A stretch of 34,284 nucleotides of DNA from UBA11891 sp965658355 (GTDB lineage Bacteria > Bacteroidota > Bacteroidia > Flavobacteriales > Flavobacteriaceae): NCBI GenBank assembly GCA_965658355.1, contig CBFHRX010000020.1, positions 1 through 34,284 on the forward strand, in the 5' to 3' direction. Below are positions 1-8,330 of this stretch, in pieces. Under the pieces are notes generated by a model. That model had not been told where the DNA came from and did not search any database. It saw only the letters and a program-made list of their open reading frames with translations. Each line of letters begins with the position of its first letter. The stretch's first letter is position 1. A program made the translations under genes and the position numbers.

Positions 1-40
1 ATACGGTTTTCAAAGTAAAGAGTTTTCTTCCCAGCTGTAT

Positions 41-1156
41 CTATTCAGAAAGGCCTGATTCCTTTTTGTTAAGCAGCCTGGACAGTTCCAATCCAAATGT
101 GGTAAAAAGAATCTTAGCGTTGGCGTTTTGACCTAAATTCCGGTGGCTTTCCTCTAAAAGATGTTGCAGCTCAAGGATGTTACTAGCATGAATATAGGGG
201 GCGAATTTGTGAAGATCAAAGCCAGTAAAACTGTTGAATCGGTGAAGCCCTTCTGCTTGATAATTGACCATTAAAGCGTTCCGGATCAAGTCGAGCCCAT
301 ATCGGATAAATGCTTTTTGGGATTCTCGTTTTAATCGAGCCAATTGCTGTGACCATTCGAACAAATCCAAAACGATTTTTTTGTTTCCTTTTGCCTTAAA
401 TGCTAGTCGAAGTCCAGATACCCAAAGGGCTTCCAGTTCTGTTTCAGCATCTCTATTAAGGAGTGTTTTTTCTAACTGCCTCCAGCTTCCGGCAGCATTT
501 CGAACCCACTTTGACGCCACATCCTCTCCGAATTTTGCCTTTGCCGCCTCAATTAATTCTACCTCTGCTATTTGTTTTAAAAGCGTTTGTTGACAGCGAG
601 ACAGTAATGTCGGTAATAAGCCGTCTGTTTGCTCACACACTAATAGAAAATAGGTGTTTGCTGGGGGCTCTTCTAAAAGTTTTAAAAGCTTATTTGCCGC
701 GGCACTCAAAAGCAAATCAACCCCCCACAAGAGCAACACTTTGTTTTTCCCTGCGTATGGTTTTAAATAGGCTTGTTTTTGAATCTCTGCAACAGCCTCT
801 ACACGAATAGAGCCTTGTTTGTTTTCGCTGTCTATTTTTTCTAACCAATCGTTAATAGATCCATAAGGCGCTTCTGTACAAAATTCTTTCCAAGCCGAAT
901 TAAAATCAATAGGATTGCTGTTAGTGGTTTTAATTGTGGGGTAAAACATATGAACATCAGGATGCTCCCATACAGCTCCCTTTTCAAGGCCGGTATGCCC
1001 ACGGGTTAAAATTGTTGCCAACGCCATTGCCAAGGGGAGCCCCCCATAGCCATTATTGTCTATAAACAGTTGTGAATGAGGCATTTGGCCTTCTTTTATG
1101 AGTGTAGAAAGAGATTCAAATACCGCTTTTTGCCCGACTAATTTAGTTGCAGTCAT
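41..1156 (-). CDS. holB: DNA polymerase III subunit delta'
   Basis: Clamp-loader subunit of the replicative polymerase; it takes part in opening and loading the beta sliding clamp. The 371-residue protein has the AAA+ layout of DnaX/HolB proteins: an N-terminal segment at 1-40 that includes the VGQK motif, the loop LLKLLEEPP at about 157-165, and the SRC sensor motif (LLSRCQ) at about 184-189. The Walker A site is degenerate: the loop at about 32-43 reads IDNNGYGGLPLA, without the Lys-Thr/Ser of a working P-loop, as expected for delta', which does not hydrolyse ATP. The four-cysteine zinc site of the E. coli protein is not seen. It diverges from pgk. The ATG at 1154-1156 follows a TATCTTTA element by only 4 bases. 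The family is clear and the length is normal. Confidence 0.93.
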   Translation of the reverse strand: MTATKLVGQKAVFESLSTLIKEGQMPHSQLFIDNNGYGGLPLAMALATILTRGHTGLEKGAVWEHPDVHMFYPTIKTTNSNPIDFNSAWKEFCTEAPYGSINDWLEKIDSENKQGSIRVEAVAEIQKQAYLKPYAGKNKVLLLWGVDLLLSAAANKLLKLLEEPPANTYFLLVCEQTDGLLPTLLSRCQQTLLKQIAEVELIEAAKAKFGEDVASKWVRNAAGSWRQLEKTLLNRDAETELEALWVSGLRLAFKAKGNKKIVLDLFEWSQQLARLKRESQKAFIRYGLDLIRNALMVNYQAEGLHRFNSFTGFDLHKFAPYIHASNILELQHLLEESHRNLGQNANAKILFTTFGLELSRLLNKKESGLSE

Positions 1157-1160
1157 GGCC

Positions 1161-1168
1161 TAAAGATA
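1161..1168 (-). promoter_or_regulatory. possible -7 promoter element of holB
   Basis: On the minus strand this reads TATCTTTA, seven of eight positions of the Bacteroidota -7 consensus TAnnTTTG. It ends 4 bases before the holB ATG, so a transcript from it would have essentially no 5' leader. No clear TTG -33 element lies at the usual spacing. Confidence 0.35.
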
Positions 1169-1257
1169 GCATAAAACAGCAGCTCTTGGACTTTGGATAA
1201 AGAGCAAAAAATTTTATAAAATCTACGAGACATCCAATCTATACACGATATAAAGAC

Positions 1258-1265
1258 TATTTTTG
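1258..1265 (+). promoter_or_regulatory. -7 promoter element of pgk
   Basis: TATTTTTG is an exact match to TAnnTTTG. It would give pgk a leader of roughly 80 bases. No TTG is seen 17-23 bases upstream, so the -33 half is unsupported. The leader holds a 5-bp inverted repeat (GTCGC at 1288-1292, GCGAC at 1313-1317). Confidence 0.45.
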
Positions 1266-1350
1266 TAGCCAGAATTTAAACAAAGATGTCGCTAGCCATC
1301 GGCCTCTAAAAGGCGACAAATGGAAATGCCAGATTGACACAAGAAAGCAA

Positions 1351-2538
1351 ATGAAAAGTATTGAAAATCAAGATTTTAAAGGAAAAACAGTAGTTGTTAG
1401 AGTTGATTTCAACGTCCCTCTTAACGATCAACTTGAAGTAACAGATGCCACTCGTATTCACGCAGCTAAACCTACTATTGACAAGCTTACAAAAGCAGGG
1501 GCAAAATGTGTTTTACTTTCCCATTTAGGAAGACCCAAAGGGGTTGATCCGAGCTTGTCTTTACAACACATCGTCTCGAGTGTGAGTGAAGTTTTTGGCC
1601 AAAAAGTTCATTTTTGCAATCAGACTATTGGAAAAGAAGCGGCTGATGCCGTTTCAAAACTAGAGCCTGCAGGCATTATTCTGATGGAAAACCTTCGTTT
1701 TCATCCAGAGGAGACAAAAGGGGATGCTTCTTTTGCGAAAGAATTGGCAGCATTAGGAGATGCCTATGTGAACGATGCTTTCGGCACAGCCCATAGAGCC
1801 CACGCCTCTACAGCCATTATAGCAGATCATTTTCCAAGAGACAAATATTTTGGCTTGTTGTTAAAAGGAGAAGTAGAAGCGATTCAAAAAGTAATGCAAT
1901 CAGGCGAAAAGCCTGTGTTGGCTATTATCGGTGGGGCCAAGGTCTCTTCAAAACTCACTATTCTGGAAAGCCTTTTGGACAAGATCGACGACCTTATTAT
2001 TGGAGGAGGAATGGTTTACACCTTCATTCATGCTCAGGGAGGGAAAGTCGGTACCTCAATTTGTGAGCCCGATTTAAAGGAAACGGCCTTGCGTTTATTA
2101 GAAAAAGCGAAAGCCAAAGGAGTTCGTGTGCATTTACCCACTGATGTTACTATAGCAGATCGATTTGACAACGATGCAGAAACAAAAATTGCAAACGTTA
2201 CTGAAATCCCCGACGAATGGATGGCTTTGGATTGCGGCCCCGAAAGTTTGGCTCAATTTGGAGAAGTCGTACAGCAGGCTAAAACCATTTTATGGAACGG
2301 TCCACTTGGGGTTTTTGAAATGGAAAGCTTTGCCAAAGGCACTATTGGCTTAGGAGAACACATCGCCAAAAGCACCGCAAAGGGAGCTTTTTCTCTAGTT
2401 GGAGGTGGTGATTCCGTTGCTGCTGTTAAGCAATTCGGTTTTGAAAATAAAGTGAGCTATGTGTCAACAGGAGGTGGCGCTATGTTAGAAAGCTTAGAAG
2501 GAAAACAACTTCCTGGGATAGCGGCATTACTGGAGTAG
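1351..2538 (+). CDS. pgk: phosphoglycerate kinase
   Basis: Glycolytic and gluconeogenic enzyme that transfers phosphate between 1,3-bisphosphoglycerate and ADP in the cytoplasm. The 395-residue length is typical. Family motifs run in order: RVDFNVPL at 17-24 (substrate site), SHLGRPKG at 57-64, ENLRFHPEE at 113-121, the GGAKVSSK region at 194-201, WNGPLGVFE at 315-323, the nucleotide-site glycine motif GGGDSVAAV at 351-359, and STGGGAMLE at 372-380. The ATG start gives the expected N terminus (VVVRVDFNVPL after about 13 residues). It is the first gene of the plus strand here and diverges from holB across 194 bases. No U-tract terminator follows; the only structure is a 6-bp hairpin just after the stop. 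Confidence 0.98.
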   Translation: MKSIENQDFKGKTVVVRVDFNVPLNDQLEVTDATRIHAAKPTIDKLTKAGAKCVLLSHLGRPKGVDPSLSLQHIVSSVSEVFGQKVHFCNQTIGKEAADAVSKLEPAGIILMENLRFHPEETKGDASFAKELAALGDAYVNDAFGTAHRAHASTAIIADHFPRDKYFGLLLKGEVEAIQKVMQSGEKPVLAIIGGAKVSSKLTILESLLDKIDDLIIGGGMVYTFIHAQGGKVGTSICEPDLKETALRLLEKAKAKGVRVHLPTDVTIADRFDNDAETKIANVTEIPDEWMALDCGPESLAQFGEVVQQAKTILWNGPLGVFEMESFAKGTIGLGEHIAKSTAKGAFSLVGGGDSVAAVKQFGFENKVSYVSTGGGAMLESLEGKQLPGIAALLE

Positions 2539-2543
2539 GCGAG

Positions 2544-2559
2544 CTGAATTCTCATTCAG
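2544..2559 (+). repeat. small inverted repeat after pgk
   Basis: CTGAAT (2544-2549), a TCTC loop and ATTCAG (2554-2559) form a perfect 6-bp stem five bases after the pgk stop codon. No run of T follows (the next bases are AAGAAGAAG), so it does not qualify as an intrinsic terminator, though it could protect the 3' end of the message. Confidence 0.3.
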
Positions 2560-2608
2560 AAGAAGAAGTGGGATTTGAAACTGCCGTTTATTAGCGAACA
2601 AAAAAAAG

Positions 2609-2616
2609 TATCTTTA
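2609..2616 (+). promoter_or_regulatory. possible -7 promoter element of the DUF4837 gene
   Basis: TATCTTTA matches seven of eight positions of TAnnTTTG and ends 4 bases before the ATG at 2621. It has the same sequence and spacing as the element in front of holB. The -33 half is not evident. Confidence 0.35.
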
Positions 2617-2620
2617 GGGA

Positions 2621-3598
2621 ATGGAACGACACTATGGATTGATAGCGGCACTTTTACTGCTAACGAACTGCGAGGAACCTCAAAAAGGCCCTAGATTATT
2701 GGCAGATTCCAGTGGCAGAATCAATACAGTTACCGTTGTAATGCCCAAAAATTACTGGAATGGACCTTTGGGGGCAAGCGTCAAAAAAGCATTGGAAAAA
2801 GAATACGAAGGGCTTCCGCTAGTTGAACCTCAGTTTACCCTAAATTATCTCCCTCCTTCGCTTTTTGATGGCTTTGCGAAGCACAGTCGAAATGTATTAC
2901 TCTTTGTGAAAGACACTCTAAATCAGATTAACCTGTATCAGGATCTTTACGCAAAACCTCAGTTTGTGGCTCAAATCAGAGGGGAAGATGCCGACTCCCA
3001 GGCCTTTTTATTCAAAGAGAATGAAGACCTCATCGCGAGAACGATTGTAGAAAATGAGCGAACCGAAAAACGGAGACGAATGCGTAAGTCTCCAGCGAAA
3101 TCAACTCCTTTCAAAGAAAAATTTGGGTTCCGTTTGACCTACCCAACAGCCTATAAAACCTTTAAGACGGATACGAATTTTGTTTGGATTCAAAAGGAAA
3201 TTCCAAAAGGGCATTTAAATCTTATTGCGTACCAACTGAAACGAGGAATGAGCCCTCAGGAAATGAGTCAGAAAACCATTCAAATACGTGATTCGGTAGG
3301 CAAAAAACACATCCCTGGACGCCTACCAAAATCGTATATGGCGACAGAAAAAGCCTACAGACCTTATTTTTACAAAACCCGATTAAAAAATAGAGAGAAT
3401 ATTATTACCAAAGGGATGTGGAGTGTTGCCAATGATTATATGGCGGGCCCTTTTGTACAATACGCCATCAAAGAGAAAAATTCTAATGAATGGGTGGTAT
3501 TGGAAGGATTTGCCTTTGCCCCTTCTGTCAATAAAAGAGACAATATGTTTGAATTAGAAACGATTATTCGTTCTATTAAATGGTCCAAGAAGAAATAG
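2621..3598 (+). CDS. DUF4837 family lipoprotein
   Basis: Recognised as the Bacteroidota DUF4837 family, whose function is not known. The 325-residue protein begins with a short lipoprotein signal, a hydrophobic stretch at 7-15 and the lipobox LTNC with Cys17, so it should be lipid-anchored in the envelope. Family landmarks include an SSGRINTVTVVM segment near 30-41 and LPPSLFDGF near 77-85. The N-terminal half is mixed alpha/beta; a very basic stretch lies around 145-165 (EKRRRMRKSPAK). The ATG start is fixed by the lipobox. It follows pgk by 82 bases and ends 13 bases from the convergent tatA stop. Its job cannot be deduced from context. Confidence 0.82.
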   Translation: MERHYGLIAALLLLTNCEEPQKGPRLLADSSGRINTVTVVMPKNYWNGPLGASVKKALEKEYEGLPLVEPQFTLNYLPPSLFDGFAKHSRNVLLFVKDTLNQINLYQDLYAKPQFVAQIRGEDADSQAFLFKENEDLIARTIVENERTEKRRRMRKSPAKSTPFKEKFGFRLTYPTAYKTFKTDTNFVWIQKEIPKGHLNLIAYQLKRGMSPQEMSQKTIQIRDSVGKKHIPGRLPKSYMATEKAYRPYFYKTRLKNRENIITKGMWSVANDYMAGPFVQYAIKEKNSNEWVVLEGFAFAPSVNKRDNMFELETIIRSIKWSKKK

Positions 3599-3611
3599 AG
3601 CAAGGAAAGGA

Positions 3612-3797
3612 CTATTCTTTTTTATCCTCTTTTTTTTCTTCTTCTTTAGTGGCTTGTTTGAACTCTTTGATCCCACTGCCTAAGCCGCGCATCAATTCAG
3701 GAATTTTTCTACCGCCAAAAAGCAATAATACAACAACGATAATAAGAATTATTTGTGGAGCTCCAATCATACCTAAAGTTATTAGCAACGCGTTCAT
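3612..3797 (-). CDS. tatA: Sec-independent protein translocase TatA/E
   Basis: Pore-forming component of the twin-arginine translocase, which moves folded proteins across the inner membrane. The protein is 61 residues: one transmembrane helix at about 5-26, then the diagnostic hinge and amphipathic helix FGGRKIPELMRGLGSGIKEF, then a charged Lys/Glu tail. The length is usual for TatA/E. No tatC is present in the window. The gene diverges from the M23 peptidase gene across 87 bases; a TACCTTTA element sits 8 bases before the ATG. TatB is less likely given the very short tail. Confidence 0.92.
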   Translation of the reverse strand: MNALLITLGMIGAPQIILIIVVVLLLFGGRKIPELMRGLGSGIKEFKQATKEEEKKEDKKE

Positions 3798-3805
3798 ATC
3801 GGGTT

Positions 3806-3813
3806 TAAAGGTA
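3806..3813 (-). promoter_or_regulatory. possible -7 promoter element of tatA
   Basis: On the minus strand this reads TACCTTTA, seven of eight positions of TAnnTTTG, 8 bases before the tatA ATG. No clear -33 TTG is seen. Confidence 0.3.
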
Positions 3814-3867
3814 ATTAAAATTCCCTAACTAGATTCTCTTTTCAAAGCATCCCTAGGGCCGAATGTG

Positions 3868-3875
3868 TATATTTG
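3868..3875 (+). promoter_or_regulatory. -7 promoter element of the M23/GH3/GT/PPT run
   Basis: TATATTTG is an exact TAnnTTTG match ending 9 bases before the ATG at 3885. It would drive the four-gene run that starts with the M23 peptidase. There is no TTG at the usual -33 spacing. Confidence 0.45.
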
Positions 3876-3884
3876 TGCTAGACC

Positions 3885-4772
3885 ATGGCTGAAAAAATTC
3901 CATTGAGAAAAAAAGTAGTAAAAAAACTCCTAAGCCGGTATCGCTTGGTTATCATCAACGAAACGACTTTTGAGGAGCAGCTATACTTTAGAATCTCAAG
4001 ACTCAATGTGATTATTGTGTCTTCTATTTTATTTGGTATGATAATGGGCTTGTCTTATGCTCTTTTTGGATTCACGCCCTTAAAAGAATTTATCCCAGGG
4101 AAAGCCTCTTCAGAACTCAATAAAATTGCCATTGAAAACCGAAATTTGTTGGATTCTATTACGGAACGCTATCAAAAGCAAAGCGATTACCTCTATCGTA
4201 TCCAAAAAGTACTTGTAGGCGATTTGGAGTTTGCCGATCTTCAAAAAGTAGAACTAGATTCGGCTCTCGACTTGGAAACTCAAAAGACAATTCCTCCAAA
4301 TGCGGCAGATTCGCTATTGCGAAACATGGTTTCTCAGGAGGACAAATACAATGTTATTCAGAAGGAGGCTACAGGAATGACCGCCTTGTTATTCTCCCCT
4401 GCCAAGGGCCCTATTTCTCAGGCTTATAACCCGAAAAAAAAGCATTATGCTGTAGATGTAGTCCTGGATTTAAACACTCCCATAAAGGCTATTGCAGACG
4501 GGACTGTAATTTTCGCTGAATGGACTGTTGAAACAGGCTATGTGATTATGGTAGAGCATCCGTATAGTCTATTGTCTGTTTACAAGCACAACGCCTCTTT
4601 AACAAAAGGGCAAGGGGATACTGTTAGAGCAGGTGAAGTGATCGCCACAGCTGGTGACACTGGTGAGCTTTCAACAGGGACCCATTTACATTTCGAAATT
4701 TGGTCAGACGGCTACCCCATGAACCCAGAAGAGTTTATTGATTTTGGCAACCAAAGCCCCCTTAAAGAATGA
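3885..4772 (+). CDS. M23 family metallopeptidase (LytM type), membrane-anchored
   Basis: Probable zinc-dependent endopeptidase that cuts peptidoglycan cross-bridges. The 295-residue protein has a basic cytoplasmic N terminus, one transmembrane helix at about 41-62, a helical, likely coiled-coil stretch at about 75-160, and a C-terminal LytM domain at about 165-285. The zinc ligands look intact: His187 and Asp191 (HYAVD) and His269 in the HLH motif (267-269); His235 fits the second catalytic histidine. This differs from the degenerate EnvC-like protein at 28378. The stop overlaps the GH3 start (ATGA), implying translational coupling. Confidence 0.9.
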   Translation: MAEKIPLRKKVVKKLLSRYRLVIINETTFEEQLYFRISRLNVIIVSSILFGMIMGLSYALFGFTPLKEFIPGKASSELNKIAIENRNLLDSITERYQKQSDYLYRIQKVLVGDLEFADLQKVELDSALDLETQKTIPPNAADSLLRNMVSQEDKYNVIQKEATGMTALLFSPAKGPISQAYNPKKKHYAVDVVLDLNTPIKAIADGTVIFAEWTVETGYVIMVEHPYSLLSVYKHNASLTKGQGDTVRAGEVIATAGDTGELSTGTHLHFEIWSDGYPMNPEEFIDFGNQSPLKE

Positions 4773-6253
4773 AAATATTTGCAGCGAAACTCTTTTCCAA
4801 ATGGGTGCATCGTAAGAACCAAAAATGGATTGACAACCCCCTTGAAAGTCAAGAAAAGACCAGGGCTTATTTAGTGTCAAAAGCGCAGCAAACAAAATTT
4901 GGTAAAGACCACGGTTTTGAAAAGATAACCGACTATCACTCTTTTAAACAAGCAATTCCGATTCGCAATTATGAAGAGCTTAGACCTTATATAGACAAAT
5001 TAGTAGCAGGAGAAAAAGACATTCTTTGGCCTGGACATCCCTTGTATTTAGCCAAAACCAGCGGCACGACCTCTGGGGCGAAATACATTCCTATCACGAA
5101 AGAGTCAATGCCAACCCATATTACAGCTGCTCGAGACGCTCTTTTAAATTATATCTACGAAACCGGAAACGCAGATTTTGTTACTGGAAAACAAATTTTC
5201 CTCCAAGGAAGCCCTGTTTTAGAAAAAAAGAACGGGATCGCGCTGGGACGTCTATCCGGAATTGTAGCGCACTATGTTCCTTCTTATCTGCAAACCAATC
5301 GTATGCCCTCTTGGGACACAAATTGCATCGAAGATTGGGAAACAAAGGTAGAGGCGATAGTGGAAGAAACGGTCAAAGAAAAAATGACCCTTATCGCAGG
5401 GATCCCTTCGTGGGTGCAAATGTATTTTGAAAAGTTGCGACAAAAAGAAAAGAAAGATGTAGGGGCTATATTTCCAGACTTTTCTCTTTTTGTTTACGGC
5501 GGAGTCAACTTTAGCCCCTACAAAGCCCTTTTTGAGAGCCTTATCGGCAGAAAAGTAGATTCAGTAGAGTTGTTTCCCGCCTCCGAAGGTTTTTTTGCCT
5601 ACCAAGACAAGCAAGACGAAGAAGGCATGCTGTTACTGCTCAATAACGATATCTTTTATGAGTTTATTGAAGCCGACAGTTTCTTTAGTGACACCCCAAA
5701 TCGCCTTTCTTTAGCAGAGGTAAAGGTCGACGTGAATTATGTTTTAATCCTCAATACATCAGCGGGCTTATGGGGCTACAACATAGGCGACACAGTCCAA
5801 TTTGTAAGCACGTCGCCCTATCGACTTATAGTCAGTGGTCGGATTAAACATTTTATATCTGCTTTTGGGGAACATGTGATCGGGAAAGAAGTTGAATCGG
5901 CCCTAAAAGAAGCGTTAATTGGAAATACGGCCAGTGTAAGAGAATTTACAGTAGCCCCTCAAATTGCTCCAGAAAACGGCTTGCCTTATCACGAATGGTT
6001 TATCGATTTTGAAAAAGCCCCAGAGCGACCCCAAGAGTTTGCTTTGGCTTTAGACGAGGCCATGAGAAAGCAAAACATCTATTACGACGACCTTATAAGG
6101 GGCAAAGTACTTCAGCCGGCTCTTGTCACACAAGTAAAAGAAGGGGGCTTTGAAACCTATATGAAGTCTGTGGGTCGATTGGGCGGACAAAATAAAGTTC
6201 CTCGCTTGATGAACGACAGAAGTATTGCAGAGGTTCTAATTAAAAAGGGATGA
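4769..6253 (+). CDS. GH3 family acyl-adenylating protein
   Basis: Homologue of the plant GH3 (auxin-responsive) acyl-acid amido synthetases, which adenylate a carboxylic acid and join it to an amino acid. The bacterial substrate is unknown. The 494-residue length fits. Visible motifs are the nucleotide-binding TSGTTSGAK at 97-105, the second ATP motif within ELFPASEGF at about 267-275, a GYNIGDTVQF segment at about 336-345 with the conserved Asp341, and SGRIKHF at 356-362. There is no signal peptide, so it should be cytoplasmic. The start overlaps the M23 stop and its own stop overlaps the glycosyltransferase start (ATGA at 6250), so the three are probably one translational unit. Bacteroidota often carry GH3 beside an M23 peptidase. 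Confidence 0.87.
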   Translation: MKIFAAKLFSKWVHRKNQKWIDNPLESQEKTRAYLVSKAQQTKFGKDHGFEKITDYHSFKQAIPIRNYEELRPYIDKLVAGEKDILWPGHPLYLAKTSGTTSGAKYIPITKESMPTHITAARDALLNYIYETGNADFVTGKQIFLQGSPVLEKKNGIALGRLSGIVAHYVPSYLQTNRMPSWDTNCIEDWETKVEAIVEETVKEKMTLIAGIPSWVQMYFEKLRQKEKKDVGAIFPDFSLFVYGGVNFSPYKALFESLIGRKVDSVELFPASEGFFAYQDKQDEEGMLLLLNNDIFYEFIEADSFFSDTPNRLSLAEVKVDVNYVLILNTSAGLWGYNIGDTVQFVSTSPYRLIVSGRIKHFISAFGEHVIGKEVESALKEALIGNTASVREFTVAPQIAPENGLPYHEWFIDFEKAPERPQEFALALDEAMRKQNIYYDDLIRGKVLQPALVTQVKEGGFETYMKSVGRLGGQNKVPRLMNDRSIAEVLIKKG

Positions 6254-7311
6254 GTTCTTTTATAAAAAAAACCCTGCTTGTTTACCCGCTCCCAAACAGC
6301 TTTGTCAAAGAAGACCAAGACAGTTTAAAAAAGCTCGGTATAGGGGTTCGTTCTCTTTTGGTTCGCCCAACAAAAAAGGTTTTTTTATTTGCCTTCCGAC
6401 AGCTTGTTGCTGCTATCAAAGCATTCTTTTTACTTCCTTTTCAAGACAGGTTGATCTGTTGGTTTTCAGACTACCACTCTTTACTACCCTTGCTTTTTGC
6501 AAAAGTATTTCGAATCCCAAGCTTGATTATTGTAGGGGGTTTTGACGCGGTTTCAGATCCAGAAAACCGCTATGGAATTTTTTATAAAAAAGGAATACGA
6601 CAACAAATCGCCAGGTGTAATTATCAATTGGCTTCCGAAATTTGGGTCGTAGATGCCAGCCTATTGAAAGGGTGTCCACATGCAAAGGAAAGAGATGGAA
6701 TTCAATCTGGCTTGGAACATTGGATGCCACAAATAGTGTCAAAAGTGCTAGTCGTCCCCACGGCTTACGACCCCGATATATGGAAGCCAACTCAAGCCAA
6801 AAAGCCCAAAACCATTTTGACTGTGGCTAATTTTACGAGCGATCAAGTTGTCACGCGAAAAGGAATTCCGCAGTTTATTAAGATGGCCAAACAATGCCCA
6901 GACTGGCAATTTACAATAGTGGGTGACAGTAAAAGGTTGATTCGAAAGAATACAAGGCTTCCCAGCAATCTTCGGGTTTTAGGAAAAAGGAATCAAGAAG
7001 AACTTATTTCTCTCTATAGCGAGCATTTATGCTACTTCCAAGGGTCGCGCGTGGAGGGCTTGCCCAATGTGTTGTGCGAAGCAATGCTGTGTGAATGCAT
7101 ACCGATTGGTCAAAAGGCCTTTGGTATCGAAACGGCTATTGGCACGACGGGATTGGTTTTTCAGCAGTTAACAACAGCTGAAATTAGTCGTAAATTGTTG
7201 CATTCGGCAGAAAAGCTAGATGGAAAATTGTGCAGGGATAGAATTAGCATGCATTTTCCAAAATCAAAAAGAGAATCTAAATTGAATCAATTTTTTGATA
7301 TTGAATACTAA
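6250..7311 (+). CDS. glycosyltransferase, GT4-like
   Basis: Probable nucleotide-sugar-dependent glycosyltransferase of the GT-B fold. The 353-residue protein has an N-terminal Rossmann-like half (VGGFDA at 95-100) and a C-terminal half carrying the GT4 features: TVANF at 191-195, a glycine/lysine region VTRKGIPQFI at 201-210, FTIVGD at 221-226, LRVLGKR near 241-247, and the EX7E motif with Glu269 and Glu277 in VEGLPNVLCEAM. Donor and acceptor cannot be read from the sequence. It is coupled to GH3 by ATGA and followed after 24 bases by a pyruvyl transferase-like gene, which suggests a role in making or decorating a surface glycan. Confidence 0.85.
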   Translation: MSSFIKKTLLVYPLPNSFVKEDQDSLKKLGIGVRSLLVRPTKKVFLFAFRQLVAAIKAFFLLPFQDRLICWFSDYHSLLPLLFAKVFRIPSLIIVGGFDAVSDPENRYGIFYKKGIRQQIARCNYQLASEIWVVDASLLKGCPHAKERDGIQSGLEHWMPQIVSKVLVVPTAYDPDIWKPTQAKKPKTILTVANFTSDQVVTRKGIPQFIKMAKQCPDWQFTIVGDSKRLIRKNTRLPSNLRVLGKRNQEELISLYSEHLCYFQGSRVEGLPNVLCEAMLCECIPIGQKAFGIETAIGTTGLVFQQLTTAEISRKLLHSAEKLDGKLCRDRISMHFPKSKRESKLNQFFDIEY

Positions 7312-7335
7312 AACAGTGATAGTCAACATTAGAAA

Positions 7336-8283
7336 ATGAAAAAAGCAGTTATATCCTATCACCATTCTGACAATCTTGGGGACTATATTCAAACCCTTGC
7401 AGCAGAGGGCTATTTAAGCGGTGATATAGCAAGATTTGACCGAGATTCTCTTCATCAAGACCCTGAAGACGAATATAAATTGTTGGTGAATGGCTGGTTT
7501 ATGGAAAAGCCTCAAAATTGGCCACCACACCCAAAATTCAAGCCTCTTTTTGTATCCTTCCACCTGAACCCAACAGCAGAAAAGCAAATGCTCAATTCTG
7601 AAGGCGTAGCGTATTTAAAAAAGCACCAGCCCATAGGATGTCGCGACAGTCACACGCTCAAGCGACTGCAATCCAAAGGGATAGAAGCCTATTTTTCAGC
7701 CTGTTTGACGTTGGGATTGACACAGCCACAAGGCAGTATTAAGCGCAGCAAAAGCGCACCGATACTCGTGCTTAGTCCATTTGAACGTTTGGCTATTATG
7801 GGCAAGCCTTTGGACAGCAACAGCAAGGGGATCCTCCAAAATTTAAAAGCGGTTTACAACCGATATCGCTTCCGAAAAGCACAACAACGGCTCGACGCAT
7901 TTTTATCCGTTATTGAAAAGGAAGTAATTTACAAAAGTCAGATTGTAGCCGATAAAAAGAATTCAAACACAACTCTTTTTCAGCTTGCACAATCACAGCT
8001 AGAATCGATAGCAGCTGCTCGATTGGTGATCACCTCCCGTATTCATACAGCCTTACCTGCTGTTGCTTTAGGAACCCCTGTGGTTTTTTTAACAGATGGA
8101 TTAGAACACCCAAATCAAAAAAGCCGGCTTGAAGGGATGACCTCTTTCTTTCCATGCATCACAAGTAAAGAACTGAAATCACTTCAATGGGATCAGTTAG
8201 TGGCGACGGACAAGCACCTTACTTTGGTGGCACAAATGCAGTCCCAAATAAAGGCCTTTTTTGAACATAAGACTGACGATTAG
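7336..8283 (+). CDS. polysaccharide pyruvyl transferase family protein
   Basis: Member of the family that adds ketal-linked pyruvate from phosphoenolpyruvate to sugars of surface polysaccharides; some relatives use other substrates. The 315-residue protein shows the N-terminal NLGDYIQTLAA motif at 13-23, the GCRDSHTLKRLQSKG segment at about 101-115 followed by FSACLTLGL at 120-128, and a C-terminal VITSRIHTALPAVALGTPVVF-type segment typical of the family's GT-B-like fold. The ATG start gives the expected first strand (KKAVISYHH). It is the last gene of the run starting at 3885, 24 bases after the glycosyltransferase. No other polysaccharide genes are nearby, so the polymer it serves is unknown. 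Confidence 0.8.
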   Translation: MKKAVISYHHSDNLGDYIQTLAAEGYLSGDIARFDRDSLHQDPEDEYKLLVNGWFMEKPQNWPPHPKFKPLFVSFHLNPTAEKQMLNSEGVAYLKKHQPIGCRDSHTLKRLQSKGIEAYFSACLTLGLTQPQGSIKRSKSAPILVLSPFERLAIMGKPLDSNSKGILQNLKAVYNRYRFRKAQQRLDAFLSVIEKEVIYKSQIVADKKNSNTTLFQLAQSQLESIAAARLVITSRIHTALPAVALGTPVVFLTDGLEHPNQKSRLEGMTSFFPCITSKELKSLQWDQLVATDKHLTLVAQMQSQIKAFFEHKTDD

Positions 8284-8309
8284 AGCCAGTAAAAACAAAA
8301 CACAAAACG

Positions 8310-8317
8310 TATCTTTG
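8310..8317 (+). promoter_or_regulatory. -7 promoter element of purD
   Basis: TATCTTTG matches TAnnTTTG exactly and ends 13 bases before the purD ATG. No TTG is seen 17-23 bases upstream. Confidence 0.45.
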
Positions 8318-8330
8318 TCAAAACGGATAT

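Noticed and set aside
4704..4895. Minus-strand open frame across the M23/GH3 junction
   Set aside because: It lies opposite two well-supported genes and has no family pattern; shadow frame.
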